Shown here piece by piece: positions 34,401-48,349 of a stretch of 64,000 bases of DNA. The notes beneath the pieces are model-generated. The model made no database searches. It saw nothing but the letters and a program-made list of their open reading frames with translations, and was not told where the DNA came from. Made by a program: the position numbers and the translations under genes. Source of the stretch: Beroe forskalii (lineage: Eukaryota; Ctenophora; Nuda; Beroida; Beroidae); contig WFMF01000210.1 of NCBI GenBank assembly GCA_011033025.1, positions 1-64,000 on the forward strand. The letters run 5' to 3'. Numbering within the stretch: position 1 is the stretch's first letter; each line of letters opens with the position of its first letter.

Positions 34401-37400
34401 GGTGCCTCAGAAATGAAGAACGTCCTGGATCACTGTTTTGAGAGGTAAAAATAGGGTTTTTTGATTTTACAGGAAAACGAAGGAAAACTGGCAAATATCA
34501 TTGGTTCAGTGGTTTCAGGCGCATGATTTATGACCAGATACACTTCTATTTGACCACCCATGAGACATCTACGCCCAATAAATGGCGAAAAAAGGCAGTT
34601 TTAAGCCGAAAAACGCGATTTTAACCCCCCATAACAGACAGAAAATGGCTGATTTCGGGATTCTGAAGTATGGTATGTCTTTCTTAGGTCGTCCATGGAT
34701 GGCGTGCAAATTTTCAGCTCAATCGGCCAAAGTTTTTCGATTTCGGATCTTGGGTGCCTCAGAAATGAAGAACGTCCTGGATCACTGTTTTGAGAGGTAA
34801 AAATAGGGTTTTTTGGATTTTACAGGAAAACAAAGGAAAACTGGCGAATATCATTGGTTCAGTGGTTTCAGGCGCATAATTTATGACCAGATACACTTCT
34901 ATTTGACCACCCATGAGACATCTACGCCCAATAAATGGCGAAAAAAGGCAGTTTTTAAGCCCAAAAACGCGATTTTAACCCCCCATAACAGACAGAAAAT
35001 GGCTGATTTCGGGATTCTGAAGTATGGTATGTCTTTCTTAGGTCGTCCATGGATGGCGTGCAAATTTTCAGCTCAATCGGCCAAAGTTTTTCGATTTCGG
35101 ATCTTGGGTGCCTCAGAAATGAAGAACGTCCTGGATCACTGTTTTGAGAGGTAAAAATAGGGTTTTTTGGATTTTACAGGAAAACAAAGGAAAACTGGCG
35201 AATATCATTGGTTCAGTGGTTTCAGGCGCATGATTTATGACCAGATACACTTCTATTTGACCACCCATGAGACATCTACGCCCAATAAATGGCGAAAAAA
35301 AGGCAGTTTTTAAGCCAAAAAACGCGATTTTAACCCCCATAACAGACAGAAAATGGCTGATTTCGGGATTCTGAAGTATGGTATGTCTTTCTTAGGTCGT
35401 CCATGGATGGCGTGCAAATTTTCAGCTCAATCGGCCAAAGTTTTTCGATTTCGGATCTTGGGTGCCTCAGAAATGAAGAACATCCTGGATCACTGTTTTG
35501 ACATAAAAATAGGGTTTTTTGATTTTACAGGAAAACAAAGGAAAACTGGCGAATATCATTGGAAGTTTTTTCAGACAATGGTTTCAGCATAATTTTGAGG
35601 CGCATAATTTATGACCAGATTCTATTTTGACCACCCATGAGACATCTACGCCCAATAAATAGCGCGAAAAAAGGCAGTTTTAAGCCGAAAAACGCGATTT
35701 TAACCCCCCATAACAGACAGAAAATGGCTGATTTCGGGATTTTGAAGTATGGTATGTATTTCTTAGGTCGTCCATGGATGGCGTGCAAATTTTCAGCTCA
35801 ATCGGCCAAAGTTTTCGATTTCGGATCTTGGGTGCCTCAGAAATGAAGAACATGTCCTGGATCACTGTTTTGAGAGGTAAAAATAGGGTTTTTTGGATTT
35901 TACAGGAAAACAAAGGAAAACTGGCGAATATCATTGGTTCAGTGGTTTCAGGCGCATAATTTATGACCAGATACACTTCTATTTGACCACCCATGAGACA
36001 TCTACGCCCAATAAAATAAAAAGGCAGTTTTTAAGCCGAAAACGCGATTTTAACCCCCATAACAGACAGAAAATGGCTGATTTACGGATTCTGAAGTATG
36101 GTAACATTTCTTGAATCGTCCATGGATTGGTTTTCTAGCGTTCATTTAGGGTCGTCCATGGATGGCGTGCAAATTTTCAAATCAATCGGCCAAAGTTTTT
36201 CGATTTCGGATCTTGGGTGCCTCAGAAATGAAGAACGTCCTGGATCACTGTTTTGAGAGGTAAAAATAGGGTTTTTTGTATTTTACAGGAAAACAAAGGA
36301 AAACTGGCGAATATCATTGGTTCAGTGGTTTCAGGCGCATAATTTATGACCAGATACACTTCTATTTGACCACCCATGAGACATCTACGCCCAATAAATG
36401 GCGAAAAAAGGCAGTTTTAAGCCAAAAACGCGATTTTAACCCCCATAACAGACAGAAAATGGCTGATTTCCATGGGATTTTGAAGTATGGTATGTCTTTC
36501 TTTGGTCGTCCATGGATGGCGTGCAATTTTTCAGCTCAATCGGCCAAAGTTTTTCGATTTCGGATCTTGGGTGCCTCAGAAATGAAGAACGTCCTGGATC
36601 ACTGTTTTGAGAGGTAAAATAAGGTTTTTTTGGATTTTACAGGAAAACAAAGGAAAACTGGCATTGGTTCATTGGTTTCAGTGGAGGAAAACAAAAAAAA
36701 TTTTTATATCATTTTCAGGCGCATGATTTATGACCAGATACACTTCTATTTGACCACCATGAGACATCTACGCCCAATAAATGGCGAAAAAAGGCAGTTT
36801 TAAGCCAAAAAACGCGATTTTAACCCCCCATAACAGACAGAAAATGGCTGATTTCGGGATTCTGAAGTATGGTATGTCTTTCTTAGGTCGTCCATGGATG
36901 GCGTGCAAATTTTCAGCTCAATCGGCCAAAAGTTTTTCGATTTCGGATCTTGGGTGCCTCAGAAATGAAGAACGTCCTGGATCACTGTTTTGAGAGGTAA
37001 AATATAGGTTTTTGGATTTTACAGGAAAACAAAGGAAAACTGGCGAATATCATTGGTTCAGTGGTTTCAGGCGCATGATTTATGACCAGATACACTTCTA
37101 TTTGACCACCCATGAGACATCTACGCCCAAATAAATGGCGAAAAAAGGCAGTTTTAAGCCGAAAACGCGATTTTAACCCCCCCATAACAGACAGAAAATG
37201 GCTGATTTCGGGATTCTGAAGTATGGTATGTCTTTTTAGGTCGTCCATGGATGGCGTGCAAATTTTCAGCTCAATCGCCCAAAGTTTTTCGATTTCGGAT
37301 CTTGGGTGCCTCAGAAATGAAGAACGTCCTGGATCACTGTTTTGAGAGGTAAAATAGGGTTTTTTGGATTTTACAGGAAAACAAAGGAAAACTGGCGAAT

Positions 37401-40400
37401 ATCATTGGTTCAGTGGTTTCAGGCGCATGATTTATGACCAGATACACTTCTATTTGACCACCCATGAGACATCTACGCCCAATAAATGGCGAAAAAAGGC
37501 AGTTTTTAAGCCTAAAAACGCGATTTTAACCCCCCATAACAGACAGAAAATGGCTGATTTCGGGATTCTGAAGTATGGTATGTCTTTCTTAGGTCGTCCA
37601 TGGATGGCGTGCAAATTTTCAGCTCAATCGGCCAAAGTTTTTCGATGCCTCAGAAATGAAGAACGTCCTGGATCACTGTTTTGAGAGGTAAAAATAGGGT
37701 TTTTGATTTTTACAGGAAAACAAAGGAAAACTGGCGAATATCATTGGTTCAGTGGTTTCAGGCGCATGATTTATGACCAGATACACTTCTATTTGACCAC
37801 CCATGAGACATCTACGCCCAATAAATGGCGAAAAAAAGGCAGTTTTTAAGCCAAAAAACGCGATTTTCACCCCCCCATAACAGACAGAAAATGGCTGATT
37901 TCGGGATTCTGAAGTATGGTATGTCTTTCTTAGGTCGTCCATGGATGGCGTGCAAATTTTCAGCTCAATCGGCCAAAGTTTTTCGATTTCGGATCTTGGG
38001 TGCCTCAGAAATGAAGAACGTCCTGGATCACTGTTTTGAGAGGTAAAATAGGGTTTTTTGATTTTACAGGAAAACAAAGGAAAACTGGCGAATATCATTG
38101 GTTCAGTGGTTTCAGGCGCATGATTTATGACCAGATACACTTCTATTTGACCACCCATGAGACATCTACGCCCAATAAATGGCGAAAAAGGCAGTTTTTA
38201 AGCCGAAAACGCGATTTTAACCCCCATAACAGACAGAATATGGCTGATTTCGGGATTCTGAAGTATGGTATGTCTTTCTTAGGTCGTCCATGGATGGCGT
38301 GCAAATTTCAGCTCAATCGGCCAAAGTTTTTCGATTTCGGATCTTGGGTGCCTCAGAAATGAAGAACGTCCTGGATCACTGTTTTGAGAGGTAAAATAGG
38401 GTTTTTTGGATTTTACAGGAAAACAAAGGAAAACTGGCGAATATCATTGGTTCAGTGGTTTGCAGGCGCATGATTTATGACCAGATACACTTCTATTTGA
38501 CCACCCATGAGACATCTACGCCCAATAAATGGCGAAAAAAGGCAGTTTTTAAGCCGAAAACGCGATTTTAACCCCCATAACAGACAGAAAAAATGGCTGA
38601 TTTCGGGATTCTGAAGTATGGTATGTCTTTCTTAGGTCGTCCATGGATGGCGTGCAAATTTTCAGCTCAATCGGCCAAAGTTTTTCGATTTCGGATCTTG
38701 GGTGCCTCAGAAATGAAGAACGTCCTGATCACTGTTTTGAGGGTAAAAATAGGTTTTTTGATTTTACAGGAAAACAAAGGAAAACTGGCGAATATCATTG
38801 GTTCAGTGGTTTCAGGTGCATGATTTATGACCAGATACACTTCTATTTGACCACCCATGAGACATCTACGCCCAATAAATGGCGAAAAAAGGCAGTTTTT
38901 AAGCCGAAAACGCGATTTTAACCCCCCATAACAGACAGAAAATGGCTGATTTCGGGATTCTGAAGTATGGTATGTCTTTCTTAGGTCGTCCATGGATGGC
39001 GTGCAAATTTTCAGCTCAATCGGCCAAAGTTTTTCGATTTCGGATCTTGGGTGCCTCAGAAGTCAGAAATGAAGAACGTCCTGGATCACTGTTTTGAGAG
39101 GTAAAAATAGGGTTTTTTGGATTTTACAGGAAAACAAAGGAAAACTGGCGAATATCATTGGTTCAGTGGTTTCAGGTGCATGATTTATGACCAGATACAC
39201 TTCTATTTGACCACCCATGAGACATCTACGCCCAATAAATGGCGAAAAAGGCAGTTTTTAAGCCGAAAAACGCGATTTTAACCCCCCATAACAGACAGAA
39301 AATGGCTGATTTCGGGATTCTGAAGTATGGTATGTCTTTCTTAGGTCGTCCATGGATGGCGTGCAAATTTTCAGCTCAATCGGCCAAAGTTTTTCGATTT
39401 CGGATCTTGGGTGCCTCAGAAATGAAGAACGTCCTGGATCACTGTTTTGAGAGGTAAAAATAGGGTTTTTTGGATTTTACAGGAAAACAAAGGAAAACTG
39501 GCGAATATCATTGGTTCAGTGGTTTCAGGCGCATGATTTATGACCAGATACACTTCTATTTGACCACCCATGAGACATCTACGCCCAATAAATGGCGAAA
39601 AAAGGCAGTTTTTAAGCCGAAAAACGCGATTTTAACCCCCCATAACAGACAGAAAATGGCTGATTTCGGGATTCTGAAGTATGGTATGTCTTTCTTAGGT
39701 CGTCCATGGATGGCGTGCAAATTTTCAGCTCAATCGGCCAAAGTTTTTCGATTTCGGATCTTGGGTGCCTCAGAAATGAAGAACGTCCTGGATCACTGTT
39801 TTGAGAGGTAAAATAGGGTTTTTTGGATTTTACAGGAAAACAAAGGAAAACTGGCGAATATCATTGGTTCAGTGGTTTCAGGCGCATGATTTATGACCAG
39901 ATACACTTCTATTTGACCACCCATGAGACATCTACGCCCAATAAGGGGCGAAAAAGGCAGTTTTTAAGCCGAAAACGCGATTTTAACCCCCATAACAGAC
40001 AGAAAATGGCTGATTTCGGGATTCTGAAGTATGGTATGTCTTTCTTAGGTCGTCCATGGATGGCGTGCAAATTTTCAGCTCAATCGTCCAAAGTTTTTCG
40101 ATTTCGGATCTCTTGGGTGCCTCAGAAATGAAGAACGTCCTGGATCACTGTTTTGAGAGGTAAAAATAGGGTTTTTTGGATTTCACAGGAAAACAAAGGA
40201 AAACTGGCGAATATCATTGGTTCAGTGGTTTCAGGCGCATGAATTTATGACCAGATACACTTCTATTTGACCACCCATGAGACATCTACGCCCAATAAGG
40301 GGCGAAAAAAGGCAGTTTTAAGCCGAAAACGCGATTTTAACCCCCATAACAGACAGAAAAAATGGCTGATTTCGGGATTCTGAAGTATGGTATGTCTTTC

Positions 40401-43400
40401 TTAGGTCGTCCATGGATGGCGTGCAAATTTTCAGCTCAATCGGCCAAAGTTTTTCGATTTCGGATCTTGGGTGCCTCAGAAATGAAGAACGTCCTGGATC
40501 ACTGTTTTAACTTTGAGAGGTAAAAATAGGGTTTTTTGGATTTTACAGGAAAACAAAGGAAAACTGGCGAATATCATTGGTTCAGTGGTTTCAGGCGCAT
40601 GATTTATGAACAGATACACTTCTATTTGACCACCCATGAGACATCTACGCCCAATAAGGGGGCGAAAAAAGGCAGTTTTTAAGCCGAAAACGCGATTTTA
40701 ACCCCCATAACAGACAGAAAATGGCTGATTTCGGGATTCTGAAGTATGGTATGTCTTTCTTAGGTCGTCCATGGATGGCGTGCAAATTTTCAGCTCAATC
40801 GGCCAAAGTTTTTCGATTTCGGATCTTGGGTGCCTCAGAAATGAAGAACGTCCTGGATCACTGTTTTGAGAGGTAAAAATAGGGTTTTTGGATTTTACAG
40901 GAAAACAAAGGAAAACTGGCGAATATCATTGGTTCAGTGGTTTCAGGCGCATAATTTATGACCAGATACACTTCTATTTGACCACCCATGAGACATCTAC
41001 GCCCAATAAAGGGGCGAAAAAGGCAGTTTTAAGCCGAAAACGCGATTTTAACCCCCATAACAGACAGAAAATGGCTGATTTCGGGATTCTGAAGTATGGT
41101 ATGTCTTTCTTAGGTCGTCCATGGATGGCGTGCAAATTTTCAGCTCAATCGGCCAAAGTTTTTCGATTTCGGATCTTGGGTGCCTCAGAAATGAAGAACG
41201 TCCTGGATCACTGTTTTGAGAGGTAAAATAGGGTTTTTTGGATTTTACAGGAAACAAAGGAAAACTGGCGAATATCATTGGTTCAGTGGTTTCAGGCGCA
41301 TAATTTATGACCAGATACACTTCTATTTGACCACCCATGAGACATCTACGCCCAATAAAGGGGCGAAAAAGGCAGTTTTTAAGCCGAAAACGCGATTTTA
41401 ACCCCCATAACAGACAGAAAATGGCTGATTTCGGGATTCTGAAGTATGGTATGTCTTTCTTAGGTCGTCCATGGATGGCGTGCAAATTTTCAGCTCAATC
41501 GGCCAAAGTTTTTCGATTTCGGATCTTGGGTGCCTCAGAAATGAAGAACGTCCTGGATCACTGTTTTGAGAGGTAAAATAGGGTTTTTTGGATTTTACAG
41601 GAAAACAAAGGAAAACTGGCGAATATCATTGGTTCAGTGGTTTCAGGCGCATGATTTATGACCAGATACACTTCTATTTGACCACCCATGAGACATCTAC
41701 GACCAATAAGGGCGAAAAAGGCAGTTTTTAAGCCGAAAACGCGATTTTAACCCCCATAACAGACAGAAAATGGCTGATTTCGGGATTCTGAAGTATGGTA
41801 TGTCTTTCTTAGGTCGTCCATGGATGGCGTGCAAATTTTCAGCTCAATCGGCCAAAGTTTTTCGATTTCGGATCTTGGGTGCCTCAGAAATGAAGAACAT
41901 CCTGGATCACTGTTTTGAGAGGTAAAATAGGGTTTTTGGTTTCAGGCGCATAATTTATGACCAGATACACTTCTATTTGACCACCCATGAGACATCTACG
42001 CCCAATAAGGGGCGAAAAAGGCAGTTTTTAAGCCGAAACGCGATTTTAACCCCCCAACAGACAGAAAATGGCTGATTTCGGGATTCTGAAGTATGGTATG
42101 TCTTTCTTAGGTCGTCCATGGATGGCGTGCAAATTTTCAGCTCAATCGGCCAAAGTTTTTCGATTTCGGATCTTGGGTGCCTCAGAAATGAAGAACGTCC
42201 TGGATCACTGTTTTGAGAGGTAAAAATAGGGTTTTTTGGATTTTACAGGAAAACAAAGGAAAACTGGCGAATATCATTGGTTCAGTGGTTTCAGGCGCAT
42301 AATTTATGACCAGATACACTTCTATTTGACCACCCATGAGACATCTACGCCCAATAAGGGGCGAAAAAAGGCAGTTTTAAGCCAAAAACGCGATTTTAAC
42401 CCCCCCATAACAGACAGAAAATGGCTGATTTCGGGATTCTGAAGTATGGTATGTCTTTCTTAGGTCGTCCATGGATGGCGTGCAAATTTTCAGCTCAATC
42501 GCCCAAAGTTTTCGATTTCGGATCTTGGGTGCCTCAGAAATGAAGAACGTCCTGGATCACTGTTTTGAGAGGTAAAATAGGGTTTTTTGGATTTTACAGG
42601 AAAACAAAGGAAAACTGGCGAATATCATTGGTTCAGTGGTTTCAGGCGCATGATTTATGACCAGATACACTTCTATTTGACCACCCATGAGACATCTACG
42701 CCCAATAAATGGGCGAAAAAGGCAGTTTTTAAGCCGAAAAACGCGATTTTAACCCCCATAACAGACAGAAAATGGCTGATTTCGGGATTCTGAAGTATGG
42801 TATGTCTTTCTTAGGTCGTCCATGGATGGCGTGCAAATTTTCAGCTCAATCGCCCAAAGTTTTTCGATTTCGGATCTTGGGTGCCTCAGAAATGAAGAAC
42901 GTCCTGGATCACTGTTTTGAGAGGTAAAATAGGGTTTTTGGATTTTACAGGAAAACAAAGGAAAACTGGCGAATATCATTGGTTCAGTGGTTTCAGGCGC
43001 ATGATTTATGACCAGATACACTTCTATTTGACCACCATGAGACATCTACGCCCAATAAAGGGGCGAAAAAAGGCAGTTTTTAAGCCGAAAAACGCGATTT
43101 TAACCCCCATAACAGACAGAAAATGGCTGATTTCGGGATTCTGAAGTATGGTATGTCTTTCTTAGGTCGTCCATGGATGGCGTGCAAATTTTCAGCTCAA
43201 TCGCCCAAAGTTTTTCGATTTCGGATCTTGGGTGCCTCAGAAATGAAGAACGTCCTGGATCACTGTTTTGAGAGGTAAAAATAGGGTTTTTTGGATTTTA
43301 CAGGAAAACAAAGGAAAACTGGCGAATATCATTGGTTCAGTGGTTTCAGGCGCATAATTTATGACCAGATACACTTCTATTTGACCACCCATGAGACATC

Positions 43401-46096
43401 TACGCCCAATAAGGGGGCGAAAAAGGCAGTTTTAAGCCGAAAAACGCGATTTTAACCCCCCATAACAGACAGAAAATGGCTGATTTCGGGATTCTGAAGT
43501 ATGGTATGTCTTTCTTAGGTCGTCCATGGATGGCGTGCAAATTTTCAGCTCAATCGCCCAAAGTTTTTCGATTTCGGATCTTGGGTGCCTCAGAAATGAA
43601 GAACATCCTGGATCACTGTTTTGAGAGGTAAAAATAGGGTTTTTTGGATTTTACAGGAAAACAAAGGAAAACTGGCGAATATCATTGGTTCAGTGGTTTC
43701 AGGCGCATAATTTATGACCAGATACACTTCTATTTGACCACCCATGAGACATCTACGCCCAATAAGGGGCGAAAAAAAGGCAGTTTTTAAGCCGAAAACG
43801 CGATTTTAACCCCCATAACAGACAGAAAATGGCTGATTTCGGGATTCTGAAGTATGGTATGTCTTTCTTTAGGTCGTCCATGGATGGCGTGCAAATTTTT
43901 CAGCTCAATCGCCCAAAGTTTTCGATTTCGGATCTTGGGTGCCTCAGAAATGAAGAACGTCCTGGATCACTGTTTTGAGAGGTAAAAATAGGGTTTTTTG
44001 GATTTTACAGGAAAACAAAGGAAAACTGGCGAATATCATTGGTTCAGTGGTTTCAGGCGCATAATTTATGACCAGATACACTTCTATTTGACCACCCATG
44101 AGACATCTACGCCCAATAAGGGGCGATAAAAGGCAGTTTTTAAGCCGAAAAACGCGATTTTAACTCCCCATAACAGACAGAAAATGGCTGATTTCGGGAT
44201 TCTGAAGTATGGTATGTCTTTCTTAGGTCGTCCATGGATGGCGTGCAAATTTTCAGCTCAATCGGCCAAAGTTTTTCGATTTCGGATCTTGGGTGCCTCA
44301 GAAATGAAGAACGTCCTGGATCACTGTTTTGAGAGGTAAAAATAGGGTTTTTTGGATTTTACAGGAAAACAAAGGAAAACTGGCGAATATCATTGGTTCA
44401 GTGTGGTTTCAGGCGCATAATTTATGACCAGATACACTTCTATTTGACCACCCATGAGACATCTACGCCCAATAAGGGGCGAAAAAAAGGCAGTTTTAAG
44501 CCGAAAACGCGATTTTAACCCCCATAACAGACAGAAAATGGCTGATCTCGGGATTCTGAAGTATGGTATGTCTTTCTTAGGTCGTCCATGGATGGCGTGC
44601 AAATTTTTCAGCTCAATCGGCCCAAAGTTTTTCGATTTCGGATCTTGGGTGCCTCAGAAATGAAGAACATCCTGGATCACTGTTTTGAGAGGTAAAAATA
44701 GGGTTTTTGGATTTTACAGGAAAACAAAGGAAAACTGGCGAATATCATTGGTTCAGTGGTTTCAGGCGCATAATTTATGACCAGATACACTTCTATTTGA
44801 CCACCCATGAGACATCTACGCCCAATAAGGGGCGAAAAAAGGCAGTTTTTAAGCCGAAAAACGCGATTTTAACCCCCCATAACAGACAGAAAATGGCTGA
44901 TTTCGGGATTCTGAAGTATGGTATGTCTTTCTTAGGTCGTCCATGGATGGCGTGCAAATTTTCAGCTCAATCGGCCAAAGTTTTTCGATTTCGGATCTTG
45001 GGTGCCTCAGAAATGAAGAACATCCTGGATCACTGTTTTGAGAGGTAAAAATAGGGTTTTTTGGATTTTACAGGAAAACAAAGGAAAACTGGCGAATATC
45101 ATTGGTTCAGTGGTTTCAGGTGCATAATTTATGACCAGATACACTTCTATTTGACCACCCATGAGACATCTACGCCCAATAAGGGGCGAAAAAAGGCAGT
45201 TTTTAAGCCGAAAAACGCGATTTTAACCCCCCATAACAGACAGAAAATGGCTGATTTCGGGATTCTGAAGTATGGTATGTCTTTCTTAGGTCGTCCATGG
45301 ATGGCGTAAAAATTTTCAGCTCAATCGCCCAAAGTTTTTCGATTTCGGATCTTGGGTACCTCAGAAATGAAGAACGTCCTGGATCACTGTTTTGAGAGGT
45401 AAAAATATGGTTTTTTGGATTTTTACAGGAAAACAAAGCGAAAACTGGCGAATATCATTGGTTCAGTGGTTTCAGGCGCATAATTTATGACCAGACACTT
45501 CTATTTGACCACCCATGAGACATCTACGCCCAATAAGAGGCGAAAAAGGCAGTTTTTAAGCCGAAAAACGCGATTTTAACCCCCATAACAGACAGAAAAT
45601 GGCTGATTTCGGGATTCTGAAGTATGGTATGTCTTTCTTAGGTCGTCCATGGATGGCGTGCAAATTTTCAGCTCAATCGGCCAAAGTTTTTCGATTTCGG
45701 ATCTTGGGTGCCTCAGAAATGAAGAACGTCCTGGATCACAGCTGTTTTGAGAGTAAAAAAAAGGGTTTTTTGATTTTACAGGAAAACAAAGGAAAACTGG
45801 CGAATATTTTTGGTTCAGTGGTTTCAGGCGCATAATTTATGACCTGATATACTTCTATTTGACCACCCATGAGACATCTACGCCCAATAAGGGGCGAAAA
45901 AAGGCAGTTTTTAAGCCGAAAAACGCGATTTTAACCCCCATAACAGACAGAAAATGACTGATTTCGGGATTCTGAAGTAATAAGTATGGTATGTCTTTCT
46001 TAGGTCGTCCATGGATGGCGTGCAAATTTTCAGCTCAATCGGCCAAAGTTTTTCGATTTCGGATCTTGGGTGCCTCAGAAATGAAGAACGTCCTGG
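28455..46096 (-). repeat. 353-bp satellite, block D, reverse orientation (about 50 monomers)
   Basis: The largest array in the window, inverted relative to blocks A-C. It opens with a 16-bp scrap in the opposite orientation (AAATTTGCACGCCAT at 28455-28470), then runs continuously. Almost all monomers read GGGTGCCTCAG, the complement of the GCACCC variant. Two variants are clustered: GCATGATTTATGACC instead of GCATAATTTATGACC (many monomers between about 34500 and 43000), and CGCCCAATAAATGGCG, which weakens the hairpin. This indicates local homogenisation. Many monomers carry a 113-codon frame that begins at TTG, not ATG, and ends in DHCFER; indels break it often. The last base before the inserted element is 46096. 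Confidence 0.97.
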
Positions 46097-47676
46097 GGCT
46101 CTTCCATGAAATAATCGCCTAAGAGTACTCGTAACTCCTACGAACATGGTACCCGATTTACGAATACTCTCCAAAAGTGTCCATGAAACACTCGGACCCT
46201 TTTTGAATGATCCTGAAATATCACGCGCACTGTCCACGAACATTGATTTACGAATACTCTCTAAACATCTGACAATGTCACGTAATGAACACCAACCAAT
46301 AGGGTGTAGGTATTTCTCACGCGGATTTGAGCGGGATGCTCTCCTCTCGTACCGTGGCACCTCATTATTCCTTATATGGAAACTTGTTGTTGTATCAATG
46401 TTTCAGTGTTTCCGTACTATGAATTGAACGTAGCGATTTCATTACCTATTTCAGTGTTGGTTTGTGTATAGTTTGCTGTTTGGAACCGCGTCAAGCTGCT
46501 TTGAGTTCTCTTTTTCTTCAGTGTGCTGTGTACCATATTTACCCTCTTTATTTACCTAATCCTTTACCCGTTTACCCATATACCTTTTTCAGATTCTCTT
46601 TTCTCATTTACCGTATCTTTTAAATTGAATTGAATTACAGACTATTTGATCGAGTTTTTTCATATTGCTATATTACAATACATAGACACGGGCCTATCGG
46701 GACCCCGGCCATTTTGGGATACTTCCCGAGGGATTTATCCGGTTTTAACCCAGCTCGTAGGGCGAGGGTCTAAAAACGATATGAAGTAGGTGCGTCCGAC
46801 ATTTTTGTTTTACTAGTCTTTTAGTACTGAATCGTATTTGTATGTACACAGCATGATGAGATGTTAAATTGTCATTAATGATTTGGTATAAAGCACAAAT
46901 TATGAATTCGTTTGGTACAACTTTTTGTTAAATTTAATTTCATGCTTCCTTTCGCTTGATTGTGATACGTAGACGATCGGATCGATAAAGTCGTTTTCTG
47001 CTTGATCGATGCTGTACATTTCTAGGACTAAGGAGTTTTATTCCCTTCTCCAATCTCCATACTTACTTAGCCTCACAATCATGGAATAATCATCGGTGGC
47101 TCGATAGATCAATCTTGTATTACGTCATCGATTGATCAGTACTGAAAAGCTATTGGAAGGAGAAGAAACCATCTACCGAATACTCAAAATGAATCACTAT
47201 CAGTGAAGTTGAAGATTCGTTATATAGTGACAAGTGAATGTAAACAAGAGTGTAACAGTCTGAAAAGATGCTTGTATTTATTTCCATTCGAAAAAATCGA
47301 CAATTCAGCTTTATTTATTCAATGTCATATACGAGTTGGTAGCGCTCATTTCAGTGAGCAGCTAAGAGTATTCGTAAGACCCCTCTCGAGTGGTCGGCAA
47401 GATTTTCGTAACTTGGCACACTTTTGGAGTACACTTACGAGTAATTCTGACTTACGAACACTGCGTGAGGGGTCACGGACTCAAAAGCAGTGAATCACGC
47501 ACTTACGAAGGGTTCTAGGGAGCACTCGTAAACGTCCAAGAGTACTCGTAAATCAATGCACTTACGAACAAGGGTCCGAGTTTCATGGACAAAATTTTTG
47601 GAGAGCATTCGTAACTACCCAAAAATATCAGGTGACAGTGTTCTTAAGAATACAAAAACGTGTTCATGGAAGAGCC
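46097..47676 (+). mobile_element. 1.58-kb DNA transposon inserted in a satellite monomer, 5-bp TSD
   Basis: Termini GGCTCTTCCATGAA (46097) and TTCATGGAAGAGCC (ending 47676) are inverted repeats. The satellite word CCTGG is duplicated exactly on both sides (46092-46096 and 47677-47681), and the monomer continues in phase. A longer imperfect inverted repeat lies inside, with GGGTCCGAGT and GAGAGYATTCGTAA on both sides. The motif ACTCGTAA/CTTACGAA recurs many times near both ends, as transposase-binding subterminal repeats do. No transposase is recognised, so it is probably non-autonomous. The 5-bp duplication narrows the superfamily (Transib duplicates 5 bp, but the termini here do not start CAC). 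Confidence 0.92.
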
Positions 47677-48349
47677 CCTGGATCACTGTTTTGAGAGGTA
47701 AAAATAGGGTTTTTTGGATTTTACAGGAAAACAAACGAAAACTGGCAAATATCATTGGTTCAGTGGTTTCAGGCGCATAATTTATGACCAGATACACTTC
47801 TATTTGACCACCCATGAGACATCTACGCCCAATAAGGGGCGAAAAAAGGCAGTTTTAAGCCCGAAAAACGCGATTTTAACCCCCCATAACAGACAGAAAA
47901 TGGCTGATTTCGGGATTCTGAAGTATGGTATGTCTTTCTTAGGTCGTCCATGGATGGCGTGCAAATTTTCAGCTCAATCAGCCAAAGTTTTTCGATTTCG
48001 GATCTTGGGTGCCTCAGAAATGAAGAACGTCCTGGATCACTGTTTTGAGAGGTAAAAATAGGGTTTTTTGGATTTTACAGGAAAACAAAGGAAAACTGGC
48101 GAATATCATTGGTTCAGTGGTTTCAGGCGCATAATTTATGACCAGATACACTTCTATTGACCACCCATGAGACATCTACGCCCAATAAAGGGCGAAAAAA
48201 GGCAGTTTTAAGCCGAAAACGCGATTTAACCCCCATAACAGACAGAAAATGGCTGATTCTGGGATTCTGAAGTATGGTATGTCTTTCTTAGGTCGTCCAT
48301 GGATGGCGTGCAAATTTTCAGCTCAATCGGCCAAAGTTTTCGATTTCGG
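47677..48349 (-). repeat. 353-bp satellite, block D continued (about 1.9 monomers)
   Basis: Resumes the interrupted monomer and runs to about 48349, in the middle of CGATTTCGG, where reverse orientation ends. Confidence 0.95.

Noticed and set aside
39780..39836. A 28-29 nt micro-intron between monomers (AG|GTAAAAATAGGG to TTTTACAG|GAAAAC) that would fuse monomers into one long protein
   Set aside because: Removing it leaves 325 nt per monomer, which does not keep the frame, and the junction is not preserved better than other parts of the monomer.
28455..46096. Repeated 113-codon proteins (DFTGKQRKTGEYHW to DHCFER) as a gene family
   Set aside because: The frames start at TTG, an ATG is not conserved at their start, the monomer length (353-354) is not a multiple of three, both strands are open, and single-base indels break the frame in most monomers.
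28455..46096. CRISPR array or CENP-B box in the satellite
   Set aside because: Monomers are contiguous 353-bp repeats without unique spacers, the DNA is eukaryotic, and no match to the CENP-B box pattern (TTCGNNNNANNCGGG) was seen.
47203..47493. 96-residue plus-strand frame inside the CCTGG-flanked element as its transposase
   Set aside because: Short, no DDE or zinc-finger motif, and its second half runs into the subterminal repeats.
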